The notes beneath the pieces are model-generated. The model saw only the letters and a list, made by a program, of their open reading frames with translations. It was not told the DNA's origin and made no database searches. From NCBI RefSeq assembly GCF_017873135.1, contig NZ_JAGGJV010000011.1:1-64000 (forward strand): a DNA stretch of 64,000 bases. Direction: 5' to 3'. Source of the DNA: Rhizobium herbae. Lineage in GTDB: Bacteria; Pseudomonadota; Alphaproteobacteria; Rhizobiales; Rhizobiaceae. A program made the position numbers and the translations under genes. Shown piece after piece: positions 16,720 through 26,219 of the stretch; the first letter of the stretch is position 1, and each line of letters opens with the position of its first letter.

Positions 16720-17886
16720 TCACGTGTTGAAGGAAACGACGATGGGGGTGTTGAACAGAGCGGCCCAGGCGAGCGCACTCGTGCGTTGAATTTCGACGAT
16801 TGAGGTGCCGGCCGTCCACCAGCCGTTCCCGCTTGCGACGATTACATCAGGCTCATGAAACATCGACTGCAGGACCGGCCACGTGAGCAGCTGCTCGTAG
16901 CAAATCAGAGTGGCGACGCGCGCGCCGGCCACGGTGACGATCGGATTGGCGAAGAAGTTGGCCCGGGTGCCGCCGCTTCTTCCCATCCAGGCCAGCCATG
17001 GCTGCCACATGGACACGGGTACCGGCATACGCTCGCGATAATTCGGTGATCCGCCATCCCGGTTCATTGAGACCATGACGTTGTCGTAACCGGCAGGATC
17101 AACCACCGAAGCCCCGGCGAACACCGTGACATCGCTTCCCTCCAGAGCTGTTCGCCAATATCGTTCCATCGTCGGCGTCCAGAAGCCCATCGCGCTCTCG
17201 GGAAGAACAACTACCCGAGCTCCGATTGCAGCTTCCGCTCGCACTGCCCTGACAAGTAACCGTTGCTGCTCAAGATCAAAACTGCGGCCCATTGATGGGC
17301 CAAGAAGCGTGTGGACACCCACCCAGCCTTTCGGCAAGGAAGGAGGCTCCCAGCATGAGGCTGACCAGACCCAAAGGCCTCCCAAGGCTACGACGACGAT
17401 CGGCCATTGTCTCGTCGTTAGGGCGAGCATGCCGGTCGCGGTCGCAAGAAGACCGATCCAACTCCAGCCGGGAAACAACACGCCCGCGGCCGTCAGTGGG
17501 TGCGCCCATCCGACGACGCCGAACGGTGGGAGGATCATCAGGACCGAAGCGATTGCATAGCCCGCGCAACGCCGTCCACCAGATCGCCGCATCCAACAAA
17601 CGGTGTGAACGACCACAAAGCCCGCGGCCGCAATCAGCCACAATCCGTGACGGTGCACTTCCCCCGAGCCATAAAAGTTGACGACACCCTGTGGCAGGCC
17701 CCGCGATGCGGCGAGAAAATAGGCCGCAGCGATCATAACTGCTGCAGTGCGCGTAGGCGCAAGTGACCACAGCAAAGGGAAAAGGAGCGCCAGTGGTAGG
17801 AACAGGACTTGCCCGCTCCAACCGCATGTACCGACAAAAACCGCCCCTGCGACCAGACCGATGGAGGTGAGTGTTTCACGGCACAT
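16720..17886 (-). CDS. traB: conjugal transfer protein TraB (nitrilase-like)
   Basis: This is a 388-aa inner-membrane protein. The first half is a run of hydrophobic segments; the second half resembles the carbon-nitrogen hydrolase domain of apolipoprotein N-acyltransferase. Visible residues are the catalytic-type Glu in VVVLPESAMG (E230) and Cys in TLICYEQLL (C329). The region that holds the catalytic Lys in Lnt reads NYRERMPVP (about 282-290) and has no Lys. TraB is known from Ti plasmids, where it raises transfer efficiency. The ATG at 17886 overlaps the traF stop by 11 bases, indicating coupling. Confidence 0.85.
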   Translation of the reverse strand: MCRETLTSIGLVAGAVFVGTCGWSGQVLFLPLALLFPLLWSLAPTRTAAVMIAAAYFLAASRGLPQGVVNFYGSGEVHRHGLWLIAAAGFVVVHTVCWMRRSGGRRCAGYAIASVLMILPPFGVVGWAHPLTAAGVLFPGWSWIGLLATATGMLALTTRQWPIVVVALGGLWVWSASCWEPPSLPKGWVGVHTLLGPSMGRSFDLEQQRLLVRAVRAEAAIGARVVVLPESAMGFWTPTMERYWRTALEGSDVTVFAGASVVDPAGYDNVMVSMNRDGGSPNYRERMPVPVSMWQPWLAWMGRSGGTRANFFANPIVTVAGARVATLICYEQLLTWPVLQSMFHEPDVIVASGNGWWTAGTSIVEIQRTSALAWAALFNTPIVVSFNT

Positions 17887-18427
17887 AGGTGAACACCTCT
17901 TGCGCGAGGCCAAGCACCCCGCTTTGGGGAATGGGGCCGAAATAGCGGGAGTCATAGGACCCAACAAAACCCGAGTGCAGGAACAGGAACCCGCGCGGAA
18001 TAACGCCGCCTGCGAATTCAGTGAGAGGACGCCCCTGCCCGTCCCTCGTCACAGTAAGAGAGCGCGGCAGCAGAATGCCATCGATCTTGACCGAACCATT
18101 GATCTCGACGCGCTGGCCGGCGGTCGCCGCAACAGTTTTGATAAAAGGACCAGATCCTCCGGGGCAAAGTCCGTCGCGCAGATAGCCGCGCGCTTTGGCC
18201 GATCTGAAGACATCGTTGTCCGGCGGGCAAATGAATACCCGATCGTCAACACGAACACCCCGGGTGAGAGGCTGAATGCGCCAGAGCCCCAGAGGATAGC
18301 TCGGCGTCATATTGATCCTATAGCCACCGAACCAGCCGGCCGCTAGGACCAAGACCGCAATGGTGACAGCGAATGACAATAGCTGCAGCGTTGCTTTCGT
18401 CTGAGGCCTGATTTCCACAACTATCAT
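17876..18427 (-). CDS. traF: conjugal transfer peptidase TraF (S26 family)
   Basis: This is a 183-aa signal-peptidase-like protein. One membrane helix (residues 14-34) precedes MTPSYPLGLW, where S43 is the expected nucleophile. GPFIKTVAATAGQ carries the general-base Lys (K97). GSYDSRYFGP near the end is the conserved box E of S26 peptidases. TraF matures the conjugative pilin, including cyclisation in RP4. The ATG at 18427 overlaps the traA stop by four bases. Upstream frame extension runs antisense to nothing useful and lies inside traA, so it is rejected. Confidence 0.9.
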   Translation of the reverse strand: MIVVEIRPQTKATLQLLSFAVTIAVLVLAAGWFGGYRINMTPSYPLGLWRIQPLTRGVRVDDRVFICPPDNDVFRSAKARGYLRDGLCPGGSGPFIKTVAATAGQRVEINGSVKIDGILLPRSLTVTRDGQGRPLTEFAGGVIPRGFLFLHSGFVGSYDSRYFGPIPQSGVLGLAQEVFTYVP

Positions 18428-21400
18428 TTCAGGCCGAGCCCCAACCGGTGGGCCAGACGTATGGTCTCCGATTGCTTCTGTGCTTGCGTCGAACGTTCGT
18501 GGCCCGCCAGCTTTTGTGCAGCCCGCATCGCCGGCCACGCAGCGTTGATCGCTGCGGCCTGAGCCGGGCTCATGCCCGCCGTCAATTCGCGGAACGTCTG
18601 CCCGCTGGTATCCTTTGCCGCGCTCCCAAGCAGGGCGCGCTCGCCGAACCGCTCGGAAACCGCTTTGCCAAACGCGTCGATTTCCACCTTCGCCTCGCGG
18701 TTGCTCAGTGCAAAAGCAAGGGCTGCCGGAAGATCGTTGCGATCGATTGCGTCGCGCACCCATTCAAGGATCACGCTGGCGGTTGGCGAGAGTGCCGGAA
18801 TCTTCGTGGCGACCCGCAGGCGGCTAGCACGTTCCTCTGCTTCATGCTTGTGTTCGGCTTCCGCTCGCGCGCGGAGATAGCGTTCAATACCGCGTGTGAG
18901 AGCCGGCACGTTATTCTCGGCCTGAACGCGTGCCTGCTTGTCCGCCTTGCTGGACAACAACCCGGTTTTACCGCGCAGCGCGCCGAAGCTTTCCGGCTTT
19001 TCAATAAGGGTCGCCAGCGTGGTTTTCCGAGCGGCCGGATCGATCAGTACGGCATCGACATTGACGGCCTTGAAGGCGGCTTCAGGATCCACGAAGACAA
19101 GGCGGAAGCGGGCGGATACATCGTCCCAGATCTTCGTCAGACCGGGATCTGCGGCAAGCTTGTCCTCAACGGTATCGGACAGGGATTTCGGGAACGTCGT
19201 GATGCCGGAGATCATCGGGCGAGCCTCCTTCGTTGTTTGGTTTGTGGTGGCGGCTTGTCGATCGAAAACACCGAGTTTCCTGCCGATGGCAAAAAGCCGG
19301 TTGCCCAGATTAACGAGTCTTGAGCTCTGCCGGACGGTCCATTTCAGCCGGTCGGATACAAGCGCGCGGGCGACACGGGCGATGTGCAGGCCGCGGCTTT
19401 CGGCATAGGCAAGGGCGGCGCGATAGAAGCGGCCGTGCTGGTAGTCGAGGGTCGTTTCCTTGGCGCGGCGCCGCGACAGGATTGAGATCAGTCCGCCTGC
19501 CTTGTCGAAGGAGCGGCGACCAAAATAGAGCGCCACATCTTCACGGTGACGGGTGAGCGCCACATAGGTGAGATGCCGGTCGAGCGAGAGTGAGGCCAGC
19601 ACCTTGACGCGATCGACGGTGGCACCCTGGCTCTTGTGCACCGTGGTGGCGTAGCCATGATCGACATGGCGGTAGAACCGTTGATCGACTTCAACGATAC
19701 GGTGATCGTCGCCCTCACCCACCCTTGCCACAAACCGCGTTGGACCAGCCTCAACGATCCGGGCAAGCATGCCATTCTTGACGCCGAGCGATCCCTCGTT
19801 CTTGAGAAAGACGATCTGATCGCCAGCGGCGAAGCGGCGATCGCCATCTTCTGTTCGAAACAGATGTCCCACGTCGAGAATGCCATGCGTGACCAATCTC
19901 GCCCTTGCCATCTCGTTGAGCATGCGCACGTCGCGGCGCAGATGCGCGAGGATCAGCGTCGTCCCGGTTGGATCATAATCTCGGCTCCAGTCATCAATCA
20001 GATTGCCGACAGCCTGCGCTTTCAGCTCCGAACCGAGGACCTTGCCGTTCTGGCGATAAGCAGAGAGCGCCTCTGCCACCCTGCCCCGCGCCAGATCCAG
20101 CGAGGCGTCGCGCATCCATTGTTGCCGCTGACGATAGATCGTCTCCAGCTCGGCATAACCGATCCGATCCGCGATGGTGCGGAAAGCCGCACCGGCCTCA
20201 ATCGGCTGCAACTGCTCTGGGTCGCCGACCAGAACGATCTTGGCGCCGGTCCTTGTGGTAGTCTCAACGAACAATGCCATTTGCCTCGACGACACCATCC
20301 CAGCTTCGTCGAGGACGAAGATGGTCCGGTCGTCAAGACGATCATTGCCCCTCTGCCAGCGCAGTTCCCACGACGACAGCGTGCGCGAGATGATGCCCGC
20401 TTCCTTCTCCAGGCCTTCTGCGGCCTTGCCCGCAAGAGCACCGCCGACGACGCGATAGCCGCCCGCTTCCCAGGCCTCGCGTGCCGCCTTCATCATCGTC
20501 GTCTTTCCGGCGCCGGCGCGGCCAACAATCGCTGCGATCCGCCGGTCAGCAGCCACGTATTCGATGGCAGTTCGTTGTTCGTCGGAGAGCTTCGAATGGC
20601 GCTGGAACACAGCGTCGAGGACCGGGCGCTTGATTTCGAATGTGCGGCGCTCGGAAAGCCAGACCGCGCGCCGGGCCATTTCCGCCTCAAGCATGATCAG
20701 TTCGCGCGTCGTGTGCTTTGACGGCAGCCTGGAGCCGGTCGCAAAATCCATGCGCTCGGCGTCCAGGCGGACGACCTGGGGATTCTGCAGGATGCGCGCC
20801 ATCAATTGCTGGAAGGTACCGGCATCGTCGATGTACCGGTGCAGTATCTTGGCGATATCACGCTCGGAGAAGACAGACATTTCCCGAGTGATCAGATCGA
20901 GGACGATGTCCGGGCGATCGACGATACGCCTTGCATTTTCGGCCCTAGCTTCCTCATGGATCCGCAGCCGATCAAGCTCCGGATCCCTGCCCTCGGACTT
21001 CGCCTGGCGCTCAATGGCTTTCACGGCAACGCCGATATGGATTGTCGGGACGATGTCGATACCGCGCTCGGCGTAGGATCGCCCATCGACCCGAATGTCG
21101 AAACCGGCGAGAGCGAGATGCCGGTTCTGGCACTCGTACCAACGTTGGCGTTGCTCGATCAGATCGCTCTTCTCGCCGGACCAGAGCCTGTATACGATCT
21201 TGCCGGCGGGATTGCGAAGCGGCTGACCGTCCTCGCCGATCAACGCCACCTTTTTTGCACCGAAACCGCCTTCGCTGAGCGGCCGCAACGTCGTCATCAA
21301 ATGCACATGCGGATTGCCCGGTTCGTCGTGATAGACCCAGTCCGCCACCTGTCCCCGCGCCAGAATCTGATCGGCAACGAAATCGCGCATCAGGGCGATG

Positions 21401-21741
21401 TTCTGCTCGGCAGAAAGCTCGACCGGCAGAGCGATGATGAACTCGCGGGCGAACTGGGCATCGGCGCGTTTTTCGGCTTGCTCGACCCTGTTCCAGAAGG
21501 CTTCGACGGCACCGGCGACCGAGCGGTCGGAAATCAGCGTCCGAACCCAGGCTGGCGGGTCCGGCGGGAGCAGGAACTCCTCGTGAATCAGCCCACGCTT
21601 GTTCGAATAGTCGACGACCCGCGCCTCGCCTTCATGTTCCATCCTGGCGCAGTGGCGATAGGCGGCCGACAGTACCGCGCTGCGGCCCTCGCCGCGACCG
21701 ATGATCTGGGCTGTGAAATGCGTGATCGCCAAGCCGGCCAT
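18424..21741 (-). CDS. traA: conjugative relaxase-helicase TraA (MOBQ)
   Basis: From the ATG at 21741 the product is 1105 aa (the ATG at 21762 is an alternative). The N-terminal MobA/MobL relaxase has the catalytic-type tyrosine in LSAAYRHCA (Y28) and the metal-binding triad region HDEPGNPHVHL (138-148). A TraA/RecD-type helicase follows: Walker A GRAGAGKTT (407-415), Walker B VLDEAGM (476-482), VGDPEQLQP and the C-terminal motif TTVHKSQGAT. It should nick oriT, stay bound to the 5' end and unwind the strand. The longest frame from 21891 would cross the nic region, so a later start is chosen. Confidence 0.93.
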   Translation of the reverse strand: MAGLAITHFTAQIIGRGEGRSAVLSAAYRHCARMEHEGEARVVDYSNKRGLIHEEFLLPPDPPAWVRTLISDRSVAGAVEAFWNRVEQAEKRADAQFAREFIIALPVELSAEQNIALMRDFVADQILARGQVADWVYHDEPGNPHVHLMTTLRPLSEGGFGAKKVALIGEDGQPLRNPAGKIVYRLWSGEKSDLIEQRQRWYECQNRHLALAGFDIRVDGRSYAERGIDIVPTIHIGVAVKAIERQAKSEGRDPELDRLRIHEEARAENARRIVDRPDIVLDLITREMSVFSERDIAKILHRYIDDAGTFQQLMARILQNPQVVRLDAERMDFATGSRLPSKHTTRELIMLEAEMARRAVWLSERRTFEIKRPVLDAVFQRHSKLSDEQRTAIEYVAADRRIAAIVGRAGAGKTTMMKAAREAWEAGGYRVVGGALAGKAAEGLEKEAGIISRTLSSWELRWQRGNDRLDDRTIFVLDEAGMVSSRQMALFVETTTRTGAKIVLVGDPEQLQPIEAGAAFRTIADRIGYAELETIYRQRQQWMRDASLDLARGRVAEALSAYRQNGKVLGSELKAQAVGNLIDDWSRDYDPTGTTLILAHLRRDVRMLNEMARARLVTHGILDVGHLFRTEDGDRRFAAGDQIVFLKNEGSLGVKNGMLARIVEAGPTRFVARVGEGDDHRIVEVDQRFYRHVDHGYATTVHKSQGATVDRVKVLASLSLDRHLTYVALTRHREDVALYFGRRSFDKAGGLISILSRRRAKETTLDYQHGRFYRAALAYAESRGLHIARVARALVSDRLKWTVRQSSRLVNLGNRLFAIGRKLGVFDRQAATTNQTTKEARPMISGITTFPKSLSDTVEDKLAADPGLTKIWDDVSARFRLVFVDPEAAFKAVNVDAVLIDPAARKTTLATLIEKPESFGALRGKTGLLSSKADKQARVQAENNVPALTRGIERYLRARAEAEHKHEAEERASRLRVATKIPALSPTASVILEWVRDAIDRNDLPAALAFALSNREAKVEIDAFGKAVSERFGERALLGSAAKDTSGQTFRELTAGMSPAQAAAINAAWPAMRAAQKLAGHERSTQAQKQSETIRLAHRLGLGLK

Positions 21742-21800
21742 CTCCCGAACGAATAGACACATCGTGTTCGCCGGGAGCGGAGGCCCACAAAGGGCCGAAA

Positions 21801-21842
21801 AGCAGAGCGTCGCATCGCGACGTATAACTGCGCCCTTGGATC
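21801..21842 (+). other. origin of transfer (oriT), nic region
   Basis: Between the divergent traA and traC genes lies CGTCGC (21808-21813), a 3-base loop and GCGACG (21817-21822), followed by TATAACTGCGCCCTTGG (21823-21839). Inverted repeat plus A/T-rich spacer plus TGCGCCCT is the nic-site layout of RSF1010/Ti-type MOBQ origins, where TraA cleaves. The expected nick is within or next to TGCGCCCTT (21829-21837). This supports the shorter traA start. Confidence 0.8.
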
Positions 21843-21977
21843 CGCTCTCGTCGAGCGGCGGGATGATGGACAGCGGTGTTGGCTTCGCCAACTCCCAAAT
21901 TTGCGACTGGCGCTAAGCGCTCAGACGCGCAATGCCTCTAATTTACAGGGAGAAACTTGCGAGAAGGAACGACCGGG

Positions 21978-22241
21978 ATGAAAAAGCCTTCGTCAAAGAT
22001 CAGGGCAGAAATCGTCAAGCTTCAGGAACAATTGAAGCAAGCGGAAACGCGGGATGCCGAACGTATCGGCCGGATCGCACTGAAAGCGGGGCTTGGCGAT
22101 ATCGAGATCGACGAGGCTGAACTTCAGGCTGCGTTCGAAGAGGTGGCGACGCGGTTTCGCAAAGGGCTTGGGAAAAGGTCGGTATCAGCGACGGCGGCGA
22201 TCTCAACTGGCGAGGCTTCGGACGGGCGTGGCGAGGGCTGA
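21978..22241 (+). CDS. traC: conjugal transfer protein TraC
   Basis: This is an 87-aa basic, helical protein ([20 protein letters not shown], later [12 protein letters not shown]). It sits first in the traCDG operon, directly beside oriT and divergent from traA, as on Ti plasmids. TraC is thought to help relaxosome assembly in this family. I choose the ATG at 21978 with AAGGAA upstream over the earlier frame start at 21957. It is followed four bases later by traD. Confidence 0.85.
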   Translation: MKKPSSKIRAEIVKLQEQLKQAETRDAERIGRIALKAGLGDIEIDEAELQAAFEEVATRFRKGLGKRSVSATAAISTGEASDGRGEG

Positions 22242-22245
22242 GCGC

Positions 22246-22461
22246 ATGGTGCGTAGATCGATATCTGACGCCCGCAAGAAGGACACGCGGGAGAAAATCG
22301 AACTCGGCGGCCTGATTGTCAAAGCCGGTCTTCGCTACGAAAAGCGCGCGCTCCTGCTCGGCCTGCTGATCGATGCGGCAAACCGTTTGAGAGCCGACGA
22401 CAATGAGCGCCTTAGACTGATGGCGATCGGCGCGGCGGCATTCGGCGATGACCGCGCGTAG
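22246..22461 (+). CDS. traD: conjugal transfer protein TraD
   Basis: This is a 71-aa protein starting [20 protein letters not shown], with [20 protein letters not shown] in the middle, which matches the TraD family (usual length about 71 aa). It resembles MobC/TraD small relaxosome accessory proteins. It lies between traC and traG and overlaps traG by 14 bases, so translation is coupled. Confidence 0.85.
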   Translation: MVRRSISDARKKDTREKIELGGLIVKAGLRYEKRALLLGLLIDAANRLRADDNERLRLMAIGAAAFGDDRA

Positions 22462-24379
22462 AGCCGTCATGTTTTTGACGCCGATCGTTTTAGTCGTTGG
22501 CACCTGCATCACGCTGACCGGTCATGAGGCCGCTCTTGCTGCCCTGGGAAAAACTGCGGCTGCGCAACAATTTCTGGGCAGAGTTGGCATTGCCCTGCCT
22601 TATTTTGCGGCCGGCGCCGTTGCAGTGATGTTCCTGTTTTCAGCCGCGGGCGCCGTCTATATCCGAACAATAGCCCTTGGTGTGATGGTCGGAACCGTGA
22701 CGGTCGTCACGCTGGCAATCGTCCGCGAAGTTGTCCGTCTTGCAGCGTTCTCAGGCCAGATTGCATCTGGTCAATCGATCTGGAGTTATCTCGATCCCGC
22801 CGCGATGACTGGAGCGACAATCGCCGCACTATGCGGTCTGTTCGGATTGCGAGTCGCCCTGAAGGGAAATGTCGCTCCTGTGTCCGCCGCGCCAAAGCGC
22901 GTCAAGGGCAAACGCGCTGTCTATGGCGATTCCAATTGGATGGATTCTGCCGTTGCCGCACAATTGTTTCCACCCACAGGTGGCATCGTCGTGGGAGAAG
23001 CTTATAGGGTCGACCGCGACGGCGTTTCCACTGCAGCATTCCGAGCTGACGACGCCACGACCTGGGGCGCAGGCGGACGAGCACCGTTGCTCTGCTTCGA
23101 CGGTTCGTTCGGCTCATCACATGGCATCGTATTTGCCGGATCGGGCGGCTTCAAGACGACATCGGTCACGGTCCCGACGGCCCTGAAGTGGGGCGGCACG
23201 CTCGTAGCGCTCGATCCGTCAAATGAAGTCGCGCCCATGGTGATGAAACATCGCATGCGCGCCGGCCGCGAGGTTCATGTTCTCGATCCCAAGGCACCGG
23301 AGAACGGCTTCAACGCTCTCGATTGGGTCGGTCGGTTTGGCGCCACCAAAGAAGAGGACATTGCCGCGGTGGCGTCGTGGATCGTCAGTGACAATCCGCG
23401 TCAGAACGCCGTTCGAGACGACTTTTTTCGTTCCTCGTCACTGCAGCTTCTGACAGCCATCATCGCCGACGTCTGCCTGTCGGGAAACACGGAGGCGGAA
23501 AACCAGACCCTGCGTCAGGTTCGTGCCAATCTGTCGGAACCCGAGCCCAGACTGAGAGCTCGTCTTCAGGACATCTACGACGAGTCCAAGTCGACATTCG
23601 TGAAAGAAAATGTCGCGCCGTTTATCAACATGACGCCGGAGACATTCTCGGGCGTCTATGCCAATGCGGCAAAGGAAACGCATTGGCTTTCGTATCCAAA
23701 CTATGCGGCACTGGTATCCGGTTCAAGCTTCAAGACGGACGATCTGGGATGCGGCACGGTCGATGTCTTTATCAATCTGGACCTAAAGACGCTTGAGAAC
23801 CATGCGGGGATTGCCCGCGTCATCATAGGCTCTTTCCTCAACGCGATTTACAACCGAGACGGCGACATCAGCGGACGTGCGCTCTTTCTGTTGGACGAAG
23901 TCGCAAGGCTCGGATATTTGCGCATTCTCGAGACAGCACGCGATGCAGGCCGGAAGTACGGGATTACGCTCATGATGCTCTATCAGTCGATCGGTCAGAT
24001 GCGCGAAGCGTACGGCGGGCGCGACGCAACGTCGAAATGGTTTGAGAGCGTGTCATGGGTTTCATTTGCGGCCGTCAATGACCCGGAGACTGCGGATTAT
24101 ATTTCGAAAAGATGCGGCATGACGACCGTCGAGGTCGATCAAATCTCGAGAAGCTCCAAGATGTCGGGATCCTCCCGGACCCGTTCCAAGCAGTTGTCGG
24201 CGAGGCCGCTTATTCAGCCGCACGAAGTGCTGCGCATGCGCACCGACGAACAGATCGTCTTTACAGCAGGAAATCCACCGCTCCGATGTGGGCGAGCGAT
24301 CTGGTTCAGGCGAATGGATATGATTGCATCCGTGGGTGAGAATCGGTTTCACAAGAGTGGCCTGACATCACAAACGTGA
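22448..24379 (+). CDS. traG: conjugal coupling protein TraG (VirD4 type)
   Basis: This is a 643-aa type IV coupling ATPase. Three to four membrane helices occupy residues 1-140, then the P-loop GSGGFKTTS (231-239) and Walker [11 protein letters not shown] (478-487), followed by the TraG/TraD-type C-terminus. It docks the TraA-DNA complex to the mating-pair-formation channel (the trb genes are not in this window). The P-loop deviates from GxxGxGKT in the usual TraG way. The gene ends the traCDG operon. Confidence 0.92.
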   Translation: MTARRAVMFLTPIVLVVGTCITLTGHEAALAALGKTAAAQQFLGRVGIALPYFAAGAVAVMFLFSAAGAVYIRTIALGVMVGTVTVVTLAIVREVVRLAAFSGQIASGQSIWSYLDPAAMTGATIAALCGLFGLRVALKGNVAPVSAAPKRVKGKRAVYGDSNWMDSAVAAQLFPPTGGIVVGEAYRVDRDGVSTAAFRADDATTWGAGGRAPLLCFDGSFGSSHGIVFAGSGGFKTTSVTVPTALKWGGTLVALDPSNEVAPMVMKHRMRAGREVHVLDPKAPENGFNALDWVGRFGATKEEDIAAVASWIVSDNPRQNAVRDDFFRSSSLQLLTAIIADVCLSGNTEAENQTLRQVRANLSEPEPRLRARLQDIYDESKSTFVKENVAPFINMTPETFSGVYANAAKETHWLSYPNYAALVSGSSFKTDDLGCGTVDVFINLDLKTLENHAGIARVIIGSFLNAIYNRDGDISGRALFLLDEVARLGYLRILETARDAGRKYGITLMMLYQSIGQMREAYGGRDATSKWFESVSWVSFAAVNDPETADYISKRCGMTTVEVDQISRSSKMSGSSRTRSKQLSARPLIQPHEVLRMRTDEQIVFTAGNPPLRCGRAIWFRRMDMIASVGENRFHKSGLTSQT

Positions 24380-24447
24380 ATCTATTCGCTAAGTCCGATT
24401 CAAAACTCTGATTGGACGCCGGAATCTAAACGCGCGATTCTGCGCAG

Positions 24448-24759
24448 ATGATCGTTCAACCCTATCACCTCTATGTCGAGCGTGTCGTGCCGGAGAAAAA
24501 CATGGCACGATTCTATGCCCTCGCCGTCCAACAGACATTGTTTGGAGAAGTACTGTTGGTGCGCAGCTGGGGCAGGATCGGAACGCACGGGCAAAAGAAG
24601 GTGCATGTCTTCAATGAGGAGAAGCATGCCGTCGGGCTTTTCCTCGAACTCGTTCGCAAAAAGCGAAAACGCGGCTATGGGCCGAAACCACCTGTGGAAA
24701 TCCGACAAATCTCGTATGCGTCATCGCAGTGCGTCAATGACAAAGCCTCCCCAAGCTGA
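24448..24759 (+). CDS. WGR domain protein
   Basis: This 103-aa protein consists almost entirely of a WGR domain: LYVERVVPEKNMARFYALAV, then VRSWGRIGTHGQ with the eponymous W-G-R, then VHVFNEEKHAVGLFLEL. WGR domains bind nucleic acids and occur in PARPs and in small bacterial plasmid proteins. There is no catalytic domain here. It follows traG on the same strand after about 70 bases and precedes the HU gene. Its role on the plasmid is unknown. Confidence 0.8.
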   Translation: MIVQPYHLYVERVVPEKNMARFYALAVQQTLFGEVLLVRSWGRIGTHGQKKVHVFNEEKHAVGLFLELVRKKRKRGYGPKPPVEIRQISYASSQCVNDKASPS

Positions 24760-24797
24760 CAGGGATTCCGTCTTGTTAGATGATACGAGGGAATTCC

Positions 24798-25076
24798 ATG
24801 ACCACCACCAATGAAATTGCCGACAAGATCGCGGCCGACAACAGCCTGACCAAGGTCCAGGCCAAGGGCATCGTCGAGGCCGTGTTCCAAGCGATCGCCA
24901 GCGCGGCGAGCACCGACGCTGAAACCTCCATCCCGGGATTTGGAAAGTTCAAAGTGAAGGCATCGCCGGAACGCGAAGGTCGCAATCCCGCCACCGGCGA
25001 AAAGATGACAGTTGCTGCTTCGAAGAAGCTGACATTTGCGCCCGCAAAGGCGCTCAAGGATGCACTGAACAAGTGA
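24798..25076 (+). CDS. HU-family DNA-binding protein
   Basis: This is a 92-aa histone-like protein with all HU landmarks: N-terminal helices (MTTTNEIADKIAADNSLTKV), SIPGFGKFKVK at the start of the beta arm, and EGRNPATGEKM as the arm tip, including the intercalating proline. Plasmid-borne HU proteins can compact DNA or assist oriT and replication complexes. The ATG at 24798 has GAGGGA upstream. A clean terminator follows. Confidence 0.93.
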   Translation: MTTTNEIADKIAADNSLTKVQAKGIVEAVFQAIASAASTDAETSIPGFGKFKVKASPEREGRNPATGEKMTVAASKKLTFAPAKALKDALNK

Positions 25077-25091
25077 TCCCCAAAAGGGAGA

Positions 25092-25111
25092 GCCCCGCCT
25101 TTCGGCGGGGC
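25092..25111 (+). terminator. Rho-independent terminator after the HU gene
   Basis: GCCCCGCC (25092-25099), loop TTTC, GGCGGGGC (25104-25111), then CTTCGTT. This is a compact GC-rich stem 15 bases after the HU stop. It lies between two convergent genes (HU and DUF736) and may serve both strands. Confidence 0.8.
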
Positions 25112-25122
25112 CTTCGTTGCTA

Positions 25123-25431
25123 TCAGTCCCGGTTCGGCCGGGACCAGATGAGGGAGAGGCCTTCCTCGCCTTCGACCTCGATCAGGGTTGCGTAGATCGG
25201 GGCCGGGAAGCTCGGGTCGTCGAGCTTGACCGAGAGGTACTCGCGGCCTTCGTTCGAGGTCTTTTTCCACCCGGCGCCGAACTCGACATTGCCTGCGAGG
25301 ATGCGGAAGTCCGGACCCTTTTCGGTGGTGCGCTCGACTGCGCGGACCGTTGCCTTGACGTTGAGGTTGAGGGTCTTGATGGTGCCGTTGAAGCCGTTGC
25401 CGGAAGCGGTGAAAGAGCCGATAGTTGCCAT
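25123..25431 (-). CDS. DUF736 family protein
   Basis: This is a 102-aa protein: [20 protein letters not shown], then [19 protein letters not shown] and [19 protein letters not shown], all typical of DUF736, a family found almost exclusively on alphaproteobacterial plasmids and integrative elements beside ArdC and ParB genes. No biochemical function is established. The frame is open far upstream, but the ATG at 25431 gives the standard family N-terminus. A long GC-rich leader, shared in part with the ArdC gene, precedes it. Confidence 0.88.
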   Translation of the reverse strand: MATIGSFTASGNGFNGTIKTLNLNVKATVRAVERTTEKGPDFRILAGNVEFGAGWKKTSNEGREYLSVKLDDPSFPAPIYATLIEVEGEEGLSLIWSRPNRD

Positions 25432-25458
25432 TGTCCTATTCCTTTTCTGTTGTTCGGG

Positions 25459-25547
25459 CCGCGCCCACCGCGGCCTCGATGGCTGTCGATCAGACCGGGG
25501 ACGATTGGCCTGCACCTGAAAGGCCGAAACGACAGTGGAGGACGGCC
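25459..25547 (-). repeat. GC-rich leader module, copy 1
   Basis: Upstream of the DUF736 gene, CCGCGCCCACCGCGG (25459-25473) and GGCCGAAACGACAGTGGAGG with its continuation (25522-25546) recur upstream of the ArdC gene at 28480-28494 and 28578-28600. The first block is identical and the second differs by one base insertion. The two blocks are at similar distance from each gene start. Confidence 0.65.
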
Positions 25548-26219
25548 AATGGGGAGGCTTTCTTGCCGCGCGAGGAATGGGCGCTTCGGCGCACAGGGGA
25601 AGAAAACGAGCCGGCCGTTGCGGATGCCGATCGAGCCGAGCTTCCGCTCGGCGGTCTTCGGTCAGACATGCCCCATCGAGACCGCAGTGGGTGAGCCAGT
25701 GGCAGTTCGAAAGGAATACGGCAATGGCGCCATCGAGCGGTGACCGGTAGGAAACGACCTGCTCCACGCTCCAGCACGCCAAGCTCACAAACGCCAGGCT
25801 TGATCCCTCGCCTCGATGCACTTGCGGGGTTGGCTCAAGCTGTCTCTCGCCGCGTTGTCGATATGCCGAATTGCAAGCTTTCGATTGCATGGCCGCTTCA
25901 TCGCAAAAAGCACGCGCCGCAGATCACGTTGATCTTTCAACCGGGTTTCAGTGCGATGGCTGAGGCCCGACTGCTGGTTCGCCCTGCGGCTTGATGTCGG
26001 TGACGTCGCCCGAAGAGACGGGACTTCCGGGATGGATCATAGTGGCAGCTTAAATCCAGGGGATAAGCAACATAGAATGCCCGTTTTCGCGGGCTGACGA
26101 TCCCGGATTTATGTTGCCATCTGTCCCAATCCGGGTGACCGTAAGGATGTATCGAGACAGACGACGTGCGTGGCTTACCGCTCTATCGAGTGAGCTCAAA
26201 GTGACGGCTGCTACTGGCG
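25548..26219. other. long region without a supported gene
   Basis: The interval between the DUF736 leader and the toxin gene holds several overlapping ORFs on both strands. None has a ribosome site plus family motif. The only structured part is the set of nested inverted repeats at 26043-26119. The rest appears to be a GC-rich untranslated leader. Confidence 0.45.
26043..26119. repeat. nested and competing inverted repeats
   Basis: An outer imperfect pair, 26043-26061 and 26102-26119 (one bulge, few mismatches), encloses GCCCG (26079-26083)/CGGGC (26090-26094). GCAACATA (26067-26074) can pair perfectly with TATGTTGC (26110-26117), excluding the outer stem. It lies about 100 bases beyond the end of the toxin gene on its transcribed strand. 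It could be a terminator, a small structured RNA or a DNA site. Confidence 0.5.

Noticed and set aside
16116..24379. Quorum-sensing genes (traI, traR, traM) or tra boxes near the transfer genes
   Set aside because: No LuxR/LuxI-type gene or 18-bp tra-box palindrome was seen in the tra control region.
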